Both the position numbers and the translations under genes were made by a program. DNA of 64,000 bases. Origin: Turnera subulata (Eukaryota > Streptophyta > Magnoliopsida > Malpighiales > Passifloraceae). Positions 59,026-64,000 of this stretch are shown here, piece by piece. The first letter of the stretch is position 1; every line of letters starts with the position of its first letter. The stretch covers positions 262,951 through 326,950 of the forward strand of contig JAKUCV010000897.1 in NCBI GenBank assembly GCA_028386065.3, given 5' to 3'. The notes under the pieces were generated by a model. It did not search any database and was not told the origin of the DNA. It saw only the letters and a list, made by a program, of their open reading frames with translations.

Positions 59026-61820
59026 ATGACAAACTTTGCGTGAAAAGACAATAACTTTTGAAATCAGTTTTGCACAAATGCTCCCCCTATCTAAAACATT
59101 TGTGCAATCATGCAACACTATTTCTCCCCCTTTTGGAATCTCAAAAAGCTAATATGACCAAGTGTGAAGTACTGAGATAAGCCAAAATAGATCAAGATAC
59201 TATATTCCAGCAAAAAAATCAACAACAAAACACGGTAATAAAGTATGGTCAATAGAAACGTCAACAAACAACGTTAGTCTGATTGTATCCCTTTTTGGCA
59301 TGTCTCAGGCCAAATCGCAACACAAAGGGATAGTTGTAGTCCTACAACAAAAATGCATTAACACCTAGAGCGACTAGCAGGATAAACATCTTCATAGTGA
59401 TAAAATTTAGAGCTCAAAATTGATCTTCTCTGTATAAGATAACTCTGAAGTGAGCTAAAAGAGGATGATCAAAGTTCCTGCATAAAGGTATTAATTACTC
59501 ATCCAATTAAAAATACTCACATTTTGGCATCAATCGTGCCAAATATTAACTCAAAGTATCAATCAACAAGCATATATGAATATGTAACATCAACAATACT
59601 ATAAGTAATAAATCAAAGTGTCATGATAATATGATGCAGTGATAGTGACTCTATAATAACTTTTAAAAGCATCAACTGTAAGAGCTCAAAAGAATGGTAT
59701 CTGCCCTATTTTGCATGCCAATTAGCACATTGCCATATAACAAAACATGTAGCATAACATTCAAAAAATACACCAATCAACACAATATATCCATGAAAAA
59801 TAATATAAAATCCAGACAAGCAATTAAAAAAATGTATATGATATGAAAATACATGAATCTAAAGAGCAATAAATGAGAAGGAGTCAAACTCGGTTTAATT
59901 GGCAATAGATTCTTCTTCTTCTTGTGAAGTGGCAGCAGGTGGTGGATGATAGTAAGAAGAATCTCTGACCTCAGCCAACAATATGCCCTTGTTCTTTTTG
60001 CATTTGCATCACTCCTTCAAGTTTTCTATTGGAAACCATCAAGTCCTCCTTCATTCCAATGATTCTTCCATCATCATCATCATCATGCTTTTAAGGCCAT
60101 ATTGGTGTGAAGTTACTCAATCAAGTTTGGATCAGGCCTTTCTAAGAAGTGACGTATGAGTCTCAAAGCTTGCTCTTTTGTTGACTCTTGAAACTCCAAG
60201 TCTAACAAAATTAAGAGGAAATGCATAGTGTGACTTTAGCAATTTTACTGCCAACCATAGCTCTTGATCATTTCCATTCCCTCTATTGGTCTCACTAGAT
60301 GGATAGGCATCTTCAACAAACTTGCTCTTCTTCATCCCTTTTCATGATTTAACAAGCGTCAACTTCTTATGATGGGAACTAAAGAAGCTTCTTCTCTAGA
60401 CTTGGACTCTTCTTGCTCAATACTGGAAGATTTTCACATACTTTAGAGTATGAATTCTAACAACTTTCTCTTTCCCTTTCTTTGAGAAGTTTTGGTAAGA
60501 AGTCCTCCTCTTTAGTCTTGTGCTTCTCTTTATTTTCCGTTTTGGCATCGCAGAAGCCAAAAGGACTTTCAAACCTCTCTAGATCTGCAACCAAGTAGCC
60601 TTTTTAGGCTCTTCCATAATTATTTCTTCAAGATCTGGTGGTGCTTCAAAAGAAAATTTTATTCTGAATTGTCTCTGATAGTAGCACTTTCGGAGTAGAT
60701 TCAGTCTCATGTTGACTTGGTTTCCCTTGAGGGGCATTTGACTTACTTGAGCTTGGAATATGATTATTGATTGAAACATCATCTCTATCCTTCTATTTGA
60801 ACACTTTAAGGTCTTCTCCAATAGGAACACTAGATAATTTGAGAATTGATAGACTTCAAAGTCTTCAACTCTTTCTACAAGTGTGTTTCTTGTTCTATTA
60901 TGAATTTTGGGTGGAGACAAATAAGGTATTTTGTGTTTAGATCAGATTGGTTTTCGAATTGTAGAAGGATAGAGAAGCAAGAGGTATTTTAACCATGGTT
61001 AGGATTCTTCTCTCTCGATTTATGCAAAGGATCAAGATAAGGTATAAGAGAGAATATAAGTGAGGTTGTTGGATTAGTAGATATCAAGACGATTTAGTGA
61101 TTTATCCAACGGTTATTTGAGGTTTTCTATGCAAATTCTCTCTATCACCCAACGGTTACTTTTAAAAGGTAACAAACATTTTGCAAGAATCATGCAGGTT
61201 TGGCAGGTTTGGCTTATGAAGGATTTCGACAATAAAGCTGAAAAATAGGCCCTCTCTTTCCTTAGACTTTTTTGCACAAAAATCAATGTTTTCTTTTTCA
61301 CTATCTGCCTTTTGAATATGTGGCATCTCCCATGCTAAAACTGCTTGCTCTCCAACTTTTTCACAAATCTCTAATTTAACCAATCCACTTTTGATCTCTA
61401 TTGTAATCTCATCATCACTCAAATGTAAAGTGCAAGTGTGCAATTGGATGTACATGAACTAAGTGATGAATATGCATTTTAACATGTAAAGAGATCAAAG
61501 TTGAGAGATATCTCCAAAGAGTGATTGTAGATACTCCAATATGGAGTGCACATTTCCAATCTCCACATGAATCCTAGTGAATTAATCTTCCTTCAGTCCC
61601 TTGGTGAAAATATCGTTGTAAATTTATGTTCGTCTCTTTTTCATTTTTGTCTTTGACTAACTTTGTTGTTGTGCTTATTGAGAGTAGACTAATTTTGTCT
61701 TCATTAGTGCCAAATCGTTTAAGAAGCCTTCTGTATGCATAACTTAGTTGATGAAGATCAAGTTTCTTTATGTGGAATCCGAGGACGAAGTTCAATTGTC
61801 CCATTCAGCTCATCTCAAAT
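59026..61820 (-). pseudogene. SIRE-like copia internal region, RT remnant and env-like region
   Basis: At 61804-61574 (minus) a reverse-transcriptase relic reads MGQLNFVLGFHIKKLD, LLKRFGTNEDK and STTTKLVKDKNEK, matching the end of the copia RT domain. Between it and the LTR lie about 2.5 kb with broken ORFs (61455-61162, 60920-60579, 60335-60132) where SIRE elements carry an additional env-like reading frame. None of the ORFs is long or shows a convincing signal peptide or fusion region, so the env-like assignment rests on position only. gag, protease and integrase are missing here; the element is cut off near 61820. Confidence 0.65.
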
Positions 61821-61884
61821 TTACTACATTTATGCTTTCAAATTCCTTACACAACAACTCATTAGTAGCATCAAGTAGTATGAC

Positions 61885-62213
61885 ACAAATGACGTCACTT
61901 CGTTTTGGCTTGGCGAGGTCAATTCGCCCTAGCCTGGTCAACGCCAGCTTGTTTTCTTTTGTTTTTTTTTTTTTCCTTTTCTAATCCCAAAACAACGTAG
62001 TTTCGATTAAAAGTCCAACACACTCCGTATTTTGCACCAAAACACGATTTATCTCCGACGAAACCCGAACACGATATAATTGCAACTTGATACAGATATT
62101 CCCAAGCAAAATAATTAATTTCCTTGACCAAAAACCCAGAAAATAAAAACCTCAAGGGTAAAATTGGAACAAAAATTCCATAAATTAAATTATGAAAATT
62201 TGGGGCATTACAC
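61885..62213 (-). repeat. Inverted fragment of the LARD-type gypsy LTR
   Basis: On the minus strand it begins TGTAATGCCCCAAATTTTCA and keeps the order of the LTR at 39926: CCAATTTTACCCTTGA, TCGGGTTTCGT and GAAACTACGT(C/T)GTTTTGGG. It ends soon after the poly(A) run. Diverged and truncated. Confidence 0.75.
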
Positions 62214-62343
62214 AAGTAGAGCAAGCACTTTGCAAACGAGTCAACTTGGAAAGTCGAGGAACATATGCGGACCCAGTATCCACATCTTTTTGTATAACCA
62301 AGATAGAATTTCGAAGACGAAATTTCCTTAAGGGGGCAAGACT
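62214..62343 (+). pseudogene. 3' end of gypsy pol and polypurine tract
   Basis: ESTWKVEEHMRTQYPHLFV followed by TAA at 62295-62297 is the conserved C terminus of chromovirus-type pol. Then GAAGACGAAATTTCCTTAAG and a purine tract AGGGGGCAAGAC lead into the LTR. Everything upstream of the last 25 codons is replaced by an inverted LTR fragment. Confidence 0.75.
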
Positions 62344-62863
62344 GTAACAACCCGGATAAAATTTCACTTTTTTACTGGGACTATAATAAGGCATTTACCG
62401 TATGGAATTAACTTTGGAAATTATTTCACAGTAAACCGAGCCTCAGATTCCAAATCCGACCCTTGCCCCACGTTCCAGATATTTTTGCAGATTATGCAAA
62501 CCAAAGTTTGAATTTTTTGGTTCCAGAAATCTTAAGAAAAATCAGGTTTAACCTCAATATTATGGACCAGAAATAAAATAAAGGGGGTATTTTAGTTATT
62601 TGTTGGTCCGAACAAGACCTGCTTGAGTGTGTGGAATATGCCTGCATCATATTTATTTTGTTCACACCTCATCGCATATCTTTTTCTTCGTCGGTAAGCT
62701 GCACCCAGATTTTTTTTTTCTTTCTCCTTCCCCAATAAGGAAAAAATTCTTCTTCATCACAAATTTGTTTTTTGCCTATAAAAGGAACCCTGACCTTCTC
62801 TATACATCACCTGCAAAAACAAAACCATACCAGCCTTCTTCCTGCATGCTTGCCAACTTTCTC

Positions 62864-62866
<3 letters not shown>

Positions 62867-62912
<46 letters not shown>
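62867..62912. repeat. (TA)n microsatellite
   Basis: About 23 TA units in the LTR. The sister LTR at the same place (about 50393) has only a few, so it expanded after the copies separated. Confidence 0.92.
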
Positions 62913-62918
<6 letters not shown>

Positions 62919-63586
62919 AGAAAAAGAAAAGAAAAGAAACAAACAATCAAGCCACCAAGACGACGTGGTCGTCATCATCAATACCATACCATTACTTTTC
63001 CTTCTTTTCTCACGCATAAACCACCACCACCATCATCAACTTCCACACCACAAGCAACACCGCCAGGACCCGTACCTCCTTTCATTGCCACCTTGTTCGT
63101 CGCTTTGTCGTCACCGTCTGCAGCACTGCCAAGTTCCTGCAAGTAGCAGATAACGTGGAAGTAGAACCCACTAACAGTTTTCCAGAGGAATACAACAATT
63201 AAGGTGAGGATGGATAAACTGTAGTATATTGCCTGTAATATTGTGTTGCTGTGAGTTGCTTGTTGAAACTATGTAATTAATTATTGTGCTTTGGTTGTGT
63301 TGTTGTGATTTTGATTACTGTGACAACCTGTGGGACTTGTTGGGATGCTTGGTTTTCCAAAGGGGCTGTGAGGCCGAGAGCCTGCTCGGAAACTAAGATC
63401 ATGGAGTTGATGAAATAATAAAGATAAATTGTGAAAATACGACTTAGACATTCAGATGTCACGTGGAAGGTAGAGGTACGACTGGGTGGTAGCCGCTTGT
63501 GTTCTATGTTTTGTTGAGGGGCTTGGGATCCTCTCGACCGATGAGCTTGTTTTCTCATGATTTCTTTTTATAAGTTTATTTGATTT

Positions 63587-63790
63587 CTTTTTTTTCTGAT
63601 GTTAGAAAAGTATCCCAGTCGACTACCGGACTAATCTCTCCCCGTGGCTCAACACGTCACCCGTGTGAGGTGGGACTACTTTCAATAACACAGTTTCCAT
63701 ACACCGACTTCCACCAGGACTCGAAATCTGGACCTTGGGGTTTAAGGGGAATGCAATATGCCTTACCACTATAACTAATGCTAATTGGTA
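63587..63790 (-). mobile_element. tRNA-derived SINE, near full length
   Basis: Inserted into the LTR on the minus strand. It is flanked by AGTTTATTTGATTT (63573-63586) and AGTTATTTGATTT (63791-63803), a near-exact target duplication. Read on the minus strand it has an A-box-like TTATAGTGGTAAGG, a B-box-like GATTTCGAGTCC, a unique body ending CGACTGGGATAC and an A-rich tail. The sister LTR at 49888 lacks it. Confidence 0.85.
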
Positions 63791-64000
63791 AGTTATTTGA
63801 TTTAATAGGGAGTGGTATCTACCAAGTACGACCAATACTTATCACGTGACAGGGGCTTGGGAGAACTAAAAGAGAAAATATATGATAAACCATAACGGTT
63901 TTAGAAAGAACAGAAATGATTATCAACTTAACGTCAGCCTTATAATTATAGCTTTCATGAGAGTTAGATCTTATCAGCTATAAAACTTAACAACCTAAGG

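Larger units (their letters stand above)
62344..64000 (+). repeat. Gypsy 3' LTR, continues beyond window
   Basis: Starts TGTAACAACCCGGATAAAAT after the polypurine tract and aligns with 49888-51679 through the pyrimidine-rich leader, GGTAAGCTGCACCC and CACGTGGAAGGTAGAGGTAC. Interrupted by a TA microsatellite and a SINE. Confidence 0.82.

Noticed and set aside
63580..63835. ORFs of 64 and 70 codons near the window end
   Set aside because: They cross the SINE and its LTR junctions.

Overview
The window is nuclear DNA of a flowering plant, most likely a eudicot. Genes are split by GT-AG introns, the flanks are AT-rich, and plant-type copia, gypsy, LINE, SINE, Helitron, MULE-like and Stowaway elements fill most of the space. 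I cannot name the species. One run of N (36544-37258) marks an assembly gap.

Three multi-exon host genes are well supported. (1) At 14634-18791 (+) a nine-exon gene encodes a 656-residue START protein of the class IV HD-ZIP family that has no homeodomain or leucine zipper; an acidic leader replaces them. (2) At 28870-35263 (-) a sixteen-exon gene encodes a 566-residue homologue of the zeta subunit of adaptor complex AP-5. (3) At 45357-48805 (-) a gene encodes a zeta-class glutathione S-transferase (maleylacetoacetate isomerase). A short intronless gene at 56169-56357 (+) may encode a 62-residue single-pass membrane protein. All four sit among transposable elements and show no operon-like relation.

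Layout: 1-4000, decayed copia element (+); 4190-6950, decayed LINE (-); 6988-8764, nested inverted repeat; 8765-13408, AT-rich intergenic DNA with a copia LTR fragment; 13409-13690, Stowaway MITE; 14250-19060, the START gene; 19075-20448, a MULE-like element just behind its poly(A) signal; 20912-23200, a coding-like relic and a TIR element carrying a gene 5' end; 23616-28392, a Helitron (-) with a 600-bp tandem array and a DUF223 exon; 28870-35263, AP5Z1; 35667-43527, a foldback MITE pair and tandem repeats surrounding a young non-autonomous gypsy element; 43702-44543, a TIR element; 45357-48805, GSTZ1; 49190-49670, degenerate telomere-like repeats; 49888-64000, a nest of gypsy and SIRE-like copia elements with SINEs and the small membrane-protein gene.

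The most unusual object is the gypsy element at 37259-43218. It has 3.3-kb LTRs and a 2.4-kb interior that has lost gag-pol. The interior instead carries two compact antisense transcription units, each with a TATA box, an intact ORF (132 and 227 aa) and a poly(A) signal. The overlap of its two LTR copies (228 bp) is identical, so it inserted recently.
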